Of a stretch of 64,000 nt of DNA, positions 24,602 through 34,932 are shown piece by piece. A model generated the notes under the pieces. It ran no database searches. It was not told where the DNA came from and was given only the letters and a program-made list of their open reading frames with translations. Source of the stretch: Nymphalis io. Lineage: Eukaryota; Arthropoda; Insecta; Lepidoptera; Nymphalidae. The first letter of the stretch is position 1. Every line of letters begins with the position of its first letter. The stretch spans positions 7,693,001 through 7,757,000 of the forward strand of contig NC_065888.1 of NCBI RefSeq assembly GCF_905147045.1. The letters are read 5' to 3'. A program made the translations under genes and the position numbers.

Positions 24602-24884
24602 TACTGGCGGTAGAGCTTTAAGCGAGCTTGTCTGGGTCGGTACAACCCACTCATCAGATATTCTACCGCAAAATAAAAAACCAAAACACAACAATACTTG
24701 GTATTGTTGTGTTTTGGTTTGAAGGGTAAGTGAGCCAGTGTAATTACAGGCACAAGGGACATAATATCTTAGTTCCCAAGGTTGGTGGCGCATTGGTGAT
24801 TGATGGCAATGTCTATGGGCGTTGGTGACCACTTACCATCAGGTGGCCCATATGGTCGTCCGCCTTCCTATTCTATAAAAAAAA
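24602..24884 (+). mobile_element. SINE family B with internal perfect palindrome
   Basis: Starts TACTGGCGGTAGAGCTTT and ends CTTCCTATTCTAT plus a short poly-A. Where other copies read CAAAACAGCAATACTTGATA, this copy has a perfect 20-bp hairpin (24678-24720). Confidence 0.85.
24678..24720. repeat. Perfect 20-bp hairpin, 3-base loop
   Basis: AAACCAAAACACAACAATAC (24678-24697) is the exact reverse complement of 24701-24720, with loop TTG. The right arm resembles the normal SINE B sequence; the left arm replaces it, so one arm was copied from the other. Confidence 0.9.
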
Positions 24885-25049
24885 TGTTGTTATCTTACAT
24901 TTAAAACAACGGAATTTTTAATAAGACTATATAAATAGATATAAAGTGTTATACTGTTTGCTCATATGGGATACAAAAATGTTTGATGCACACAGACATA
25001 CAACGAGTACATTATTATTTATATACAAATACAACTATTTATATATATA

Positions 25050-25110
25050 TACTAGCGATTCACCCGCGGCTTTACCCACGTCATAATCGAAAATCGGATA
25101 AAAAGGCATA
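25050..25110 (+). repeat. Repeat terminus with ACTAGC...CCCGCGGC motif
   Basis: ACTAGCGATTCACCCGCGGC follows a TA run. The mirror form GCTGCGGGCGAAAACTAGT occurs at 28978-28996. Such ends are, from memory, typical of a common lepidopteran repeat. Confidence 0.4.
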
Positions 25111-25216
25111 TTTTATGTCATATTTTAGCCGTGATAAAGATTTAGAAGTAATAAATATTCATGATATTAGCGCGATTACTAATTTTCTAGTAATTAAAGA
25201 TAAATGCATGTACTAG

Positions 25217-25452
25217 ATTATTGTAATGCCTCCTTATGTTCTATATTAAGTGTAGTATATTTTCCATTTGCTAGAACACCGATATCTTTGGCTTGACTTA
25301 CACGTGGACTCGCTACATATTGCCCATGGGTAAACAACAATTACAACCATTCTTATGAAACTATAAATAATGCAAGGCAGAATAAGCTCCAAACCTTCTC
25401 CTTAAAAAAGGGAGAGGAGGCCTTAGCCCAGCAGTGGGACATTCATAGGCTG
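25217..25452 (+). mobile_element. SINE A subfamily, 3' part with the extra module
   Basis: It begins with the TTATTGTAATGCCTCC module seen inside 8758-9246 and ends at the canonical CAGCAGTGGGACATTCATAG. The tRNA head is missing. Confidence 0.7.
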
Positions 25453-25478
25453 GAGGTTATTCCACCACATTGACGTAC

Positions 25479-25681
25479 AGGTTTGGAGCTTATTCCACCA
25501 CGCTGCTCCAATGCGGGTTGGTGGAATACACATGTGACAGAATTTCAGTGGTTTCCTTTACCGTAAAGCACGAGATGAATTATAATCACAAATTAAGTAC
25601 ATGAAGGTAAGTGGTGCTTGCCCAGGTGTGAACCCACGATCATCGATTAAGATTCACGCGTTCTTACTACTGGGCCATCTC
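25479..25681 (-). mobile_element. SINE family A, interrupted copy (right part)
   Basis: Runs on the minus strand from the head at 25681 to AGGTTTGGAGC at 25479; its own 3' end is missing. SINE B is inserted in its head; the rest of the head is at 26038-26056. Confidence 0.8.
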
Positions 25682-26037
25682 AACTGGTGGTAGGGCTTTG
25701 TACTGGTGGTAGGGCTTTGTACTGGTGGTAGGGCTTTATACTGGTGGTAGGGCTTTGTGCAAGCTCGTCTGGGTAGGTACCACCCACTCATCAGATATTC
25801 TACCGCAAAACAGCAATACTTGATATTGTTGTGTTCCGGTTTGAAGGGTGAGTGAGCCAGTGTAATTACAGGCACAAGGGACATAAAATCTTAGTTCCCA
25901 AGGTTGGTGGCGCATTGGATATGTAAGCGATGGTTGACATTTCTTACAATGCTAATGTCTAAGAGCGTTGGTGACCACTTACCATCAGGTGGCCCATATG
26001 CTCGTCCGCCTTCCTATTCTATAAAAAAAAAAAACTA
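25682..26037 (+). mobile_element. SINE family B nested in SINE A, with target duplication
   Basis: Full-length SINE B ending in poly-A at about 26034. It is flanked by an exact 14-base target-site duplication TACTGGGCCATCTC (25668-25681 and 26038-26051) taken from the family A head. Its 5' end is unusual: four tandem copies of a 19-base unit lie at 25683-25758. Confidence 0.95.
25683..25758 (+). repeat. Four tandem 19-bp units at the SINE B 5' end
   Basis: The unit ACTGGTGGTAGGGCTTTGT is repeated at 25683, 25702, 25721 (one T>A change) and 25740. Other SINE B copies have a single unit. Confidence 0.95.
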
Positions 26038-26056
26038 TACTGGGCCATCTCGGCTA

Positions 26057-26989
26057 TGACAGACAGATAAAATAAAAAATATATTTTGCTTTTGGTAAGT
26101 CGCAAATAGCCATATTAACTTATAAAGAGGCTGTTGCTTTGAAATCACAGACAAACACTTCAATTTTGATTTATTTGCATAGATTGTACATTACACAAGT
26201 ACTGAAATGTCAAATACGGGGAAGACAGGCCACTTTAAAGTTAAAAAAAATCAAGTCGAAGTCGTTTCAATAAAAACTTTAATTATTAAATTCAAATAAA
26301 TATTAATTCCTGGAAGAAGACCTAATTAGAAATAAATAAACACACTTTGATTAACACACATTAAAATAGCTTCAAGTTTCGTTTTAATCAATAAAATTCG
26401 TATTTATGATATTTTAGGTAATAAAACGGTTTAGAGTATGTAAATTATTTCGAACAGCACGTATCGGAGGTACAAGAACAGTGCCTCTAGCGAGCTGTCT
26501 GGTTTATTTTTCATTCCCGATAGAAACATCCTCTAGCCTGCAGTAATACGTTAATGGGATTTCGAATTGGACTGAAATTTAAATCACAATATATTTCATT
26601 TTTTACTTTATATAAATAAGATACACCGAGTATTTTTTGTTCTTTTTATAATTAATAAAAAAAAGAATATTAGTTTGTGTTTACATCTGCGTAAGAAATT
26701 TAGTTTTATAAGTCAAACATATTAATTAGTAACATACGACACGTAACTTATTAAATTAAATTGAACGAAACTTAAAAATGTAATTATTATTTAAATACCT
26801 ACACAATGTTTCATGACTTTTAAACACATAATTAAAGAAATGTTGCTATGAATTATATCTAATAATAATTAAAAGTTTATTTTTTATCACAGAATGATGA
26901 CTAGTAACAAACACTTCTAAGTTGATTGCTTAGAAGCTTGCTCATTATTATAACTTCACATTGTATCTTAAACAAATAATTATATTGGA
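26057..26989. other. No gene seen
   Basis: AT-rich. A GC-richer patch at 26455-26560 has no open frame or motif that I recognise. Confidence 0.55.
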
Positions 26990-27137
26990 GATTGGTTCAA
27001 GGTTCAATCCTTGGGTCAGTAAGTATAAAGTTATTGATTTTTTTTTGTATAGAAGTTCTCAAAAGCAGGAAGCTTGAAAGTTGGTAGTGCTTAAATTCCC
27101 TTGGTCCTGCACCTGAACTCTCTCCAGTCGTGTAATT
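26990..27137 (+). mobile_element. SINE family C, eroded fragment
   Basis: B-box-like GGTTCAATCC at 27001 is followed by TGGTCCTGCACCTGAACTCT, a family C body word. Confidence 0.55.
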
Positions 27138-27790
27138 AATCATGACATACAATGAAAGCTTAAAATAGTTTTCAAATTTAAATGTTATTATTTATTTTAA
27201 GTATTTTAGAAATAAAGTCCTTAATTATAGAAAATCGATTTTTTGCAAAACGCCTACCTAATTAAATAATTAGATAAGTCTACTAATTTACTATACTATA
27301 TAGATATTAGCTCACCATTTACATTATTTTCTTATAATTAATTTTTAAAGTGAGTTTGTGAGTAACAAATATAATAAAAGCAATGAAATATAATCTTAAT
27401 TTAAAAAAATAAATCACGTGACCCGTGCTGTACCGATACCAACTTTGTCTAAGCTATCATTAACAATTTGAACCGCTTCAGAAACACGTGCAAGCCAGAC
27501 AGTAGGTACAGATTAAAAAAATACAGAGATTGCTATTATAGAAATGTTTAACGAACGCTTAAATAGCACAAATATTTTTTGTTGCAACAGTTACTAAGCA
27601 TGCACATATAATTTAATCAGAAAAATAAGAGTTAAGAATACTTGCCTATTTATTGAAAATTATACTATTAAAAAAAAGCAAAAATGGACATAAGGGTTTC
27701 ATAAAAATCAAAGCGTTACTTAAATAAACAAATGGCTCAACTTTGACTTTATAACTAATTTGACATTTTGCATAGCATTCTTATTTATCT
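27138..27790. other. No gene seen
   Basis: AT-rich; the GC-richer words near 27415-27510 include CACGTG twice (E-box). Confidence 0.5.
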
Positions 27791-27932
27791 CTTTTTTTTA
27801 TAGAATAGGAAGGCGGACGAGCATATGGGCCACCTGATGGTAAGTGGTCACCAAACGCCCTTAGACATTGGCATTGTAAGAAATTTCAACCATCGCTTAC
27901 ATAGTCAATGCGCCACCAACCTTGGGAACTAT
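27791..27932 (-). mobile_element. SINE family B, 5' truncated
   Basis: Only the 3' half is present: poly-T at 27792 to CACCAACCTTGGGAACTA. This is as expected for incomplete reverse transcription. Confidence 0.85.
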
Positions 27933-28524
27933 AGGGAGGTAAATCATATAATTATTAAATCTTAGGATAGTTTTATTTATGTTCTATGTGATTATTGATC
28001 ATTTCGACATTGCTATTTAAGTTTATTTCCTAAAACAGAATTTACCTAAGCACATATCATTAATCTGTACATCCACAACCAGTTTCGTTGCTCGCTATGA
28101 TTACAGATCTCATAGTAATAACTTCCAAACAATAAAAATACGTAGATAACTCAGATGATAACAGTGCTATTCGAAATAGGTGTGGCCACATTTAAATTTT
28201 GTAATATAAATTGCTTAGCAAAATTGTTTTGCCTTCAAAAATAAATATATTTTTTATTTTACTTACTCTGCTTCCTTACGTGGAGTTCAAGCTTACTTTC
28301 GTTTCCAAATTTCGTATTTATAACATTCGTATAGATATAAATAAATAAGAAATACTTTTTGTAAGAAATACTCATTAGAATATAACTATTCTGGTGAGGG
28401 ATCCGGTACTACACAGTTCTACACATACAATCCAGACAGGCTTCGTCTGTCTAGTGAGCCATTCTGACATTTATATTATATTTTTATTATATTTTATACT
28501 CTTCAATAGCACTACATATGCGTT
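27933..28524. other. No gene seen
   Basis: AT-rich. The 73-codon + frame at 28394-28615 reads into the composite repeat and is not credible. Confidence 0.5.
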
Positions 28525-28996
28525 ATCAGGGTACAGAAAAGGACATAGGGTGCTAATCTGCCCTTCCTCTTTTTTCACGCAGTGGAAACCTTCAAAAGGT
28601 ACCCGGCTCTCATAGGAGGGGGACCGGGTTATGTGGGATTCTTACCCACTAAACCCACTGCGCTGGCCGTCCTTGGCACAGATCGGAAAGGTTGCAGGAT
28701 CATGTTGATATAACGCATCCGCGGCCCCTCCCGTGCTGTGCACCACTCGTGGCTCGGCAGAGCTCTCGTCAGGGGACAAAGGTTATCTCGTCCCCCGCAC
28801 TCACTAATGAGGAGCGCGAGATCATCTCGGCTGCCGTCCTCCTCGGGCCGTCCGAAATACGGACACGTAAAGCCCCCACCTCATGCATCCACGGCACCAG
28901 GGTTACGCCCTATCTTTTAAATCCCGTGCGTCGAACATGCCTTCCCTTTCCCTAACCTAACCTAACACACGAACTAAGCTGCGGGCGAAAACTAGT
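28525..28996 (+). mobile_element. Composite repeat with GC-rich insert and (CCTAA)n
   Basis: The outer parts, GGACATAGGGTGCTAATCTG at 28541 and GCTGCGGGCGAAAACTAGT at 28978, look like two halves of one dispersed repeat. Between them, about 28575-28968, lies a GC-rich segment with overlapping 60-87 codon + frames (peptide words EEREIISAAVLLGPSEIRTR). It ends in CCCTAACCTAACCTAAC. CCTAA is the complement of the insect telomere unit TTAGG, and some insect non-LTR elements end this way. I cannot name the inserted family; no reverse transcriptase motif is present. Confidence 0.45.
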
Positions 28997-29640
28997 ATAA
29001 TATAACGTCATATATTTCTGATATGCTAATGGCATTATTTTTAATAACATAATTTTGTTTCTTTGATTTAGAATTTTAAATAAAATGGACTATAGATTAT
29101 ACAAAAATTTAGTTTTTAATTAAATACTAACAAAAAACTGGACTACGGAATGTAAATGTCAGTCATACATAAAAAATTGACAAACGCCTAAAACAGGTTT
29201 AGATCATAACTAACATGGCAGTTATATAATATATAAAGTCTCTCTGCTCTACAGAGTTTTGAAGTACTCGTGATTTCACAACGATTTTACGAATTTAAAT
29301 GCCGTAAATAATATATAGTATCGCAATTTAAGAAAATCATTATATGTTTAATTTAATTTTTCTATTATTTTATTAACTCTATCGAAGACTAACGAATATG
29401 CACTTAAGCAAGTTATACATACAGAACACCAAAAATATTATACCATGCAATAAATTAACTCAGTAAGGGGGTACTGGTACTGGGTAAATATAAGATACTA
29501 CTTAAACAAATCGATATCCTTTGATGACAAATTTACAGGATAATCTAATGTGTACAACTTTATTTCAAGGTTACATGATCAATTGTACAATCGTGATGAA
29601 CTTTCGACTATAAATGTATTAAAATAATATTAATGAAGAC
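28997..29640. other. No gene seen
   Basis: AT-rich with no recognised element. Confidence 0.6.
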
Positions 29641-29699
<59 letters not shown>

Positions 29700-29720
29700 T
29701 ATATATACATATATAGACAT
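29641..29720. repeat. (AT)n microsatellite
   Basis: About 50 bases of uninterrupted AT followed by two imperfect ATATAGACAT units. Confidence 0.95.
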
Positions 29721-30528
29721 TGTAAGCAAATACTTATTTTAGTTAAGGCTAACTTTTAAAATAATGTTTTAAGATTTATTTTGACTTTAACTTTTTTTAT
29801 AAACCTATTGATAATTGAAAATAAGGCCAAATAATAATACAATTTTTATTATTTTACTTGTACTCTTTAAGATCCTTATTCTTATGCGTCGTTTCGTTCT
29901 TTAAGTTTAGTTCAAACTTTGTTCATTTGTTCTTGCAACTTTCGTGAAGGCTTTTAGTAAAACATATAATACTATGGTGGTACATAGTATATTAGGCAAA
30001 ACTACTAGCGTTTTGCCTAATAGACCAGTACTAGACCATGCATTTTAAAATGAAATAAATACCTGTATAAGTAATAGGTAAAATTTTATAACTGCGCAAA
30101 AGTCTTATGTCCACTAAAGAAAAATATTTTAGAATTTATTCCACAACGCTCCACTGATAAAATAAAAATAAAAATTCAAAGCCATAATACATGTTTCTAA
30201 TTTTCTTTTTCGTCTTAAACGTTTTTAAATGTTTGTTAAATGAACTTTTTTAGACAAAAAGATTTGTCACGTCATGTCAGTTAATTGAGAAGATCCCAAG
30301 CTCTTGAATTACTTCTGTCTGTCTAACAAAAATAAACATTTTTCTTCACGATAAACCTGTAAGATATTTTTTTTCTTACAAAAAAAAACAATGATTCATA
30401 CCACACATATGTATATGTATCTTTTCGAAAATATATTTAAGCTTATTCCATATTATTCCATAATAATTACTTAATATTTTTTTTATTACAATTTCAGTCA
30501 AAAAGAACTGTAATAATTATGATAATCT
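29721..30528. other. No gene seen; small hairpin
   Basis: AT-rich. It contains a 12-bp perfect hairpin (29991-30002 / 30010-30021, loop TACTAGC). Confidence 0.55.
29991..30021. repeat. Perfect 12-bp hairpin, 7-base loop
   Basis: ATTAGGCAAAAC and GTTTTGCCTAAT are exact complements. A smaller 8-bp inverted repeat ATACTATG/CATAGTAT precedes it. Confidence 0.8.
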
Positions 30529-30850
30529 CCTCCTAACCGATTTTGGCAATAGTGGCCTCATTAGGAAGAGTACCCATAAGTTCAGCATGTATTAATGTGT
30601 GCGCAAACACAAGTTCTCTCTATGTCCACTCTCTTACTCTCATAATCCAATGGCAGCGAAAATCTGACAACATCAGAAAGTGTTCAGGTACAGACACTTG
30701 ACATGCTTTCCGAGGCACGGAACTACAAACACAGCCAACTCCCAGACTCATTCTGCTACTTAGAATTTATCAACAGAAAGTCCCTACAACATTTTTATAC
30801 AACCCTAGAACTCGGTTCTACAAGCTTATTAGCTTACCAACGATGTAGTC
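30529..30850 (-). mobile_element. SINE family C
   Basis: CTTTCCGAGGCACGGAAC, AGACTCATTCTGCTACT and the tRNA-like end AGCTTACCAACGATGTAGTC match other family C copies; the 3' end is at the left. Confidence 0.7.
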
Positions 30851-31004
30851 AAATTATAAAATAGAATAGTCCATTTTCTTACATTGGACATTTTTCTGCT
30901 TACAAGATTTTCTACAAGTATTTTCCATTATCATCATGTAAAGCTAGCTATAATGTCATTTATGAAGCGGGATCATTTCAATTGAAAATGGTTTTCAATA
31001 TTGA

Positions 31005-31196
31005 ATGCAATGCCGCCTGAACTCTAGAATCAGAAAAAGATTTATGTTATTCGCATCTAGGCATGAGACGTCGCTGACCTTTAAGCATTTCTATGTCTTG
31101 TTCATTTCAATATCTATGATCGGCGCCCGCCTGCGCCTGCGTCGGCTTTCCGTTGTTTTCCTTTTGTACATACTTGTTCATATTATGTTACTTTAA
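31005..31196 (+). other. Small ORF with hydrophobic tail
   Basis: The frame has 63 codons. The region 31100-31165 is GC-rich (CGCCCGCCTGCGCCTGCGTC). The predicted peptide is basic in the middle (ARLRLRRL) and ends in a hydrophobic stretch of about 16 residues, like a tail anchor. I see no homology, no promoter and no splice sites. Probably chance, helped by a GC-rich patch. Confidence 0.15.
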
Positions 31197-32552
31197 ATTT
31201 ATTTGCTAACTCCTGTCTCGCTTAATTAGTTTTATATAGATACAGCAAATCATAATTGAATAATATGAAATATAAAATTGAATAATAATAAAGTTCATAA
31301 ATGTATACAACATTCACCAAAATAAAAACCATCTTATAAGATTATTTTTAGCATGTTTCTTATTTTAAAAAAAAATCTATATCATCGATAAGTTTTACCG
31401 TAGCACAAAATTATCTAAACAAGATGAATGAAATAAGATGATTTTATAACTTAATATGTATTATAGCTAACAACTGGTTTAAGATCTCTATTATTTCACT
31501 AAGTTTATAATATAAATTACTTATGAGAAATAAATAACAATAATTTAAAATCAACTTCGCAACGTGCACTAAAACATTTGTATGCTTTATGCGGGTTGTA
31601 ACTGAGATGGTCCTTGTGAGTGACAACAACTTAATATGCATGAATATAATAATTAATTGCATTGCAGTAATTTTTAATTTATTTTTGTTGGCAGCTATCA
31701 AAGATGTGAAACGATTGTTTTTATCATGTTAAGGATTTTTATATACGATGGAGTATTATATAATATTAAATTTTATAATTTGTTGCAGTCTGTAAAATAT
31801 GAAATTTCAATTTGTATAAAGTTTTGCAATCTTAAAACTTTTTGGTAATTAATTATACAATTTTGTAATCCCAAACATATTTCTTTTACCGTATTTATTT
31901 ATTTGTTTACTATATTTATTTATTTGTTTATATATAATAAATAGTTGCACGTTGAAGTCTACGTTTTATTAATGTTAATGTTTTTCGTGAAAAATATTTT
32001 TGTGAATAAAATTTATTATGAAGTATTTTGTAAATTATACTACATATTTAGAAGGTGTAAAATAATCATTATAGAAAAGAACCTTCACTACATTTTTTAG
32101 AGCAATTTGGGTTGCATGAAGATTTATTTTACATAATCTTTCCCAAAGTTCAATAAGATATGTTAATTGTGATTTGACGAGAGAAATAAAGTTTATCGAA
32201 CACTATATGAGAGACATTTGACTATATTACGTATATGACCCAAATTTGATGTTAATTACGCATTTACTTGTTCGAAGGGTGGCTTCCACGTAAACCCCTC
32301 AACTAAAATAGGTCCTAGATCTTTTACTCGTATATATATTTGTTGCTTTTTATTCTATCCAATACTTTATAAAGCAAAGCCATAAATAAACACCCTCTAA
32401 GAAAAGATGATAAAATTTGGTTTACATATGGAGAAAATATCGAGGTATGTACAAAAAAAGGAAACCGAATTGATTATTTATTTTTTAAGCTACATAAAAA
32501 GGTCCTATTTCAATTTGATCCTCATATTGAGATGTTGAGGTGATCCTCATAT
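31197..32552. other. AT-rich stretch, no gene seen
   Basis: Contains an 18-base direct repeat (TATTTATTTATTTGTTTA at 31892 and 31913) and a 13-base direct repeat TGATCCTCATATT at 32516 and 32541 beside the LINE poly-A. The 85-codon minus frame at 31444-31701 is AT-driven. Confidence 0.5.
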
Positions 32553-32671
32553 TACGTTTTTTTTTTTTTTATATGCCCCGGGATGGCAAATGACTCTACT
32601 CCACCTGATGGTAAGTGGTAGTAGAGTCCAAACGCGACGACGGCCAGTACAGTCGGGAAGAATGTTCTGTA

Positions 32672-33796
32672 CTAGCCGTCCCCGCCTTGCCGGCCCGCAA
32701 GATGCCTCTTCACGCCTCGTTTGAAGGAACCCGGGTTGTAAGAGGAGGGGAACACGTGAGCTGGTAAGGAATTCCATTTTTTGGTAGTGCGACAAAGAAA
32801 GGAGTTGCCAAATTTCTTTTTGCGCGATGGAATTGATGTCACAGTTAGGCGGTGACATCGAGAACCAGCTCGCGTGGACTTAAGAAGGAAGGGGGAAGCA
32901 GGAATTAGAGAGAATAATTCCTCAGAGCACTCGCCGTGATACAGACGATAGAAAGCGCTTAGTGCTGCTATCTCGCGACGCAATTGTAAAGGTTCAAGGG
33001 TGTTTGTGACCTTTACGTCGCCAATAATGCGTACTGCACGTCGCTGCAACCGGTCCAAGGCCTCCATTAGGTACTTAGCGGAGCCATCCCAAAGGTGCGA
33101 GCAATATTCAACGCAGGACCGTACCTGTGTTTTGTATAACAGGCACAGTTGTTGTGGCGTGAAAAAACGCCGCACCTTGTTCAGAACTCCGAGTTTTCGT
33201 GAAGCTGTTTTCATAATAGCCTCGATGTAATCCCTTGGACTAAGGTCGCAGCGAACGTCCATCCCCAGCATGGCGATTTTGCTTTGTATCATCAGCGGTG
33301 TGCCACAGAGGGAGGGATGAGGGTAAAATGGTGACTTTTTCGCTGTGAGAGCGCACACCTGTGTTTTCTTGGCATTAAACTCAACAAGATTATCAGAACC
33401 CCATTTGGCGATGAGCTCTAATGTCCTATCGAGTTCAATAACAAGATTCTCCCGCCTCTCCTCAGTTTCCGCCCGCCCAGCCACTGCGCGTCCGTGGTAT
33501 CCACCATGCACTGTACTATCATCTGCATAGCAATGTATGTTCCCAAGAGAGAGCATATCATTGATATGCAAAAGAAAGAGTGTGGGAGATAGCACAGATC
33601 CCTGGGGGACGCCAGCATTCACTACATAGAATTGTGAAGCGCAACCATCTACTAAAACACGAAGGCTACGCTTGTGTAGGAAGCTGGCAATCCAGGTGCA
33701 TAGCTGAGCAGGCAGACCATATGCCGGTAGCTTGGAGAGAAGACTTCTGTGCCAGACCCTGTCGAAAGCCTTGGAGATATCGAGGCTAACAGCCAA
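32672..33796 (-). pseudogene. LINE ORF2 fragment: RT palm/thumb and C-terminus
   Basis: This 374-codon open segment holds RT motif A (SLDISKAFDRVWH, residues 4-16), motif B (GVPQGSVLSP, about 62-71) and the catalytic YADD (90-93), followed by the thumb and a C-terminal region with KKWNSLPAHVF. All three catalytic aspartates are present, so the domain itself looks little decayed, but the frame is cut from the fingers by the frameshift near 33810. The ATG is internal to the parent ORF and not a real start. It is the best preserved part of the copy and is closely similar to the + copy at 39021-40255. Confidence 0.9.
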
Positions 33797-34413
33797 CGAT
33801 TCTCCATGCTGAAGCTATCGACAGCTTCACCCCAGAGGTGCGTTACGTACGCTAGAAGATCACCTGTGGACCGTTTTGGTCGAAACCCGTACTGACGATC
33901 ATTAATTAGACAGTGATCTTCTAGGTAATGGATCAGTTGGTTGTTTAAAATTCGTTCCAACACCTTACAAAGTACTGAGGTGATAGCTATTGGCCGATAA
34001 TTTGCCGGGTCAGACCGATCCCCTTTTTTGGGAACCGCTTGCACATTAGCTCTTCTCCAAGCCTCCGGCACACATCCCGAAGAGAGAGAAAGTTGGAACA
34101 GGCGCGTTAACACAGGAGACAGCTCCGCCGCGCACTTCTTCAGCACAATGGCTGGTATTCCATCGGGACCGCTAGCTTTCCGTATATCGAGTGATTGCAG
34201 CTCCGCACGCACATCACGTTGCCTGATTTTGATGTCAGGCATCGTGTGGCCACATGAAGGTATTGCTGGTGGCTGCGCACTACAATCATCGATCACAGAG
34301 TTGTCGGCAAAGAGTTTAGCCAGGAGGTCGGCTTTCTCCTGCGGACTGTGAGCTAGCGACCCGTCCGGATTTCTGAGCGGTGGCAGCGAAGGTTGGCAGA
34401 AATTGTTTTGCAC
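33652..34413 (-). pseudogene. LINE ORF2 fragment: RT fingers
   Basis: This minus-strand frame encodes the N-terminal RT block. KASGPDGIPAIVLKKCA is the fingers motif that precedes RT motif A in non-LTR elements. It is followed by VPKKGDRSDPANYRPIAITS and NDRQYGFRPKRSTGDLL, the conserved YRPI and GFR words of the family. The correct frame ends near 33810, where a frameshift separates it from the catalytic part; the last residues from about 200 onward are out of frame. It would act with the next segment to copy RNA into DNA at a nicked target, but the break makes this copy inactive. Confidence 0.85.
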
Positions 34414-34421
34414 AGACTTGG

Positions 34422-34895
34422 TCAGACGCCAGAAGCTACGGGAGCCCCTAGGATGCGAAATAAGGTCATGACCAATCTGTACAATGCGCTGTGCATCCGC
34501 TCGCGTGTATGCCTTCCTACAGGACTTTTATTGTAGGAATTTTTATTGTAGTTTGCTTTCAGTGAGTCAATGTTAGATGCCCCGCTAATGCAGCCGTTGA
34601 TCCACGCGCGATATGCCGCCTGCTTAGATGATACAGCGTCGGCACAATCACGCGTGAACCAACGGTTACGCGTACCCCTATTGATGAGATCTGAGCTAGG
34701 AATGTAGTATTCCATTCCTAACATGATCTCATCAGCAACAGCAGCGGCACTAGCTGTCGGGTCATTCCCACTGAAGCAACGTTCCTTCCAAGGGACTGAC
34801 GCATAGTAATCGCGCATACCGTCCCAATCTGCCGACTTATAGTGCCAAACGCGACGTTTGCATACCGCTGATGGCGGCAGCTTGGCCTGTGGCAC
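34422..34895 (-). pseudogene. LINE ORF2 fragment: endonuclease-RT linker
   Basis: This open segment of 157 codons follows the endonuclease SDH motif and precedes the RT fingers. It contains WHYKSADWDGMRDYYASVPW and RGTRNRWFTRDCADAV, a linker type seen in this group of LINE proteins between the two enzymatic domains. It leaves the correct frame near 34470-34500: the last residues (LVMTLFRILGAP) are out of frame, and the true continuation is in the frame of the next segment. A short tandem duplication of TTTTATTGTAG at about 34526-34552 also disturbs this part. Not functional. Confidence 0.8.
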
Positions 34896-34932
34896 TTTGG
34901 GAGATATAAGGCCGTGATCCGAAGAACCACGT

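Larger units (their letters stand above)
32553..34932 (-). mobile_element. 5'-truncated non-LTR retrotransposon, copy 1
   Basis: On the minus strand it runs from the end of the apurinic endonuclease domain (residues SDHGLI encoded near 34905-34922) through reverse transcriptase to a 3' UTR and poly-A (poly-T at 32554-32570 on +). The endonuclease body and any ORF1 are missing, the usual result of incomplete target-primed reverse transcription. The coding sequence is broken by two frameshifts. It has no RNase H domain. The protein is of the Jockey/CR1 broad group; I cannot fix the clade by eye. Confidence 0.9.

Noticed and set aside
25668..26051. CRISPR-like array from the four 19-base repeats
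   Set aside because: Units are directly tandem without spacers and belong to a SINE 5' end in a eukaryotic sequence.
31444..31701. 85-codon minus frame
   Set aside because: Leucine/isoleucine-rich AT-driven composition without signals.
33000..34351. Several 60-107 codon + frames opposite the LINE
   Set aside because: Antisense shadows of the reverse transcriptase, which has clear catalytic motifs on the minus strand.
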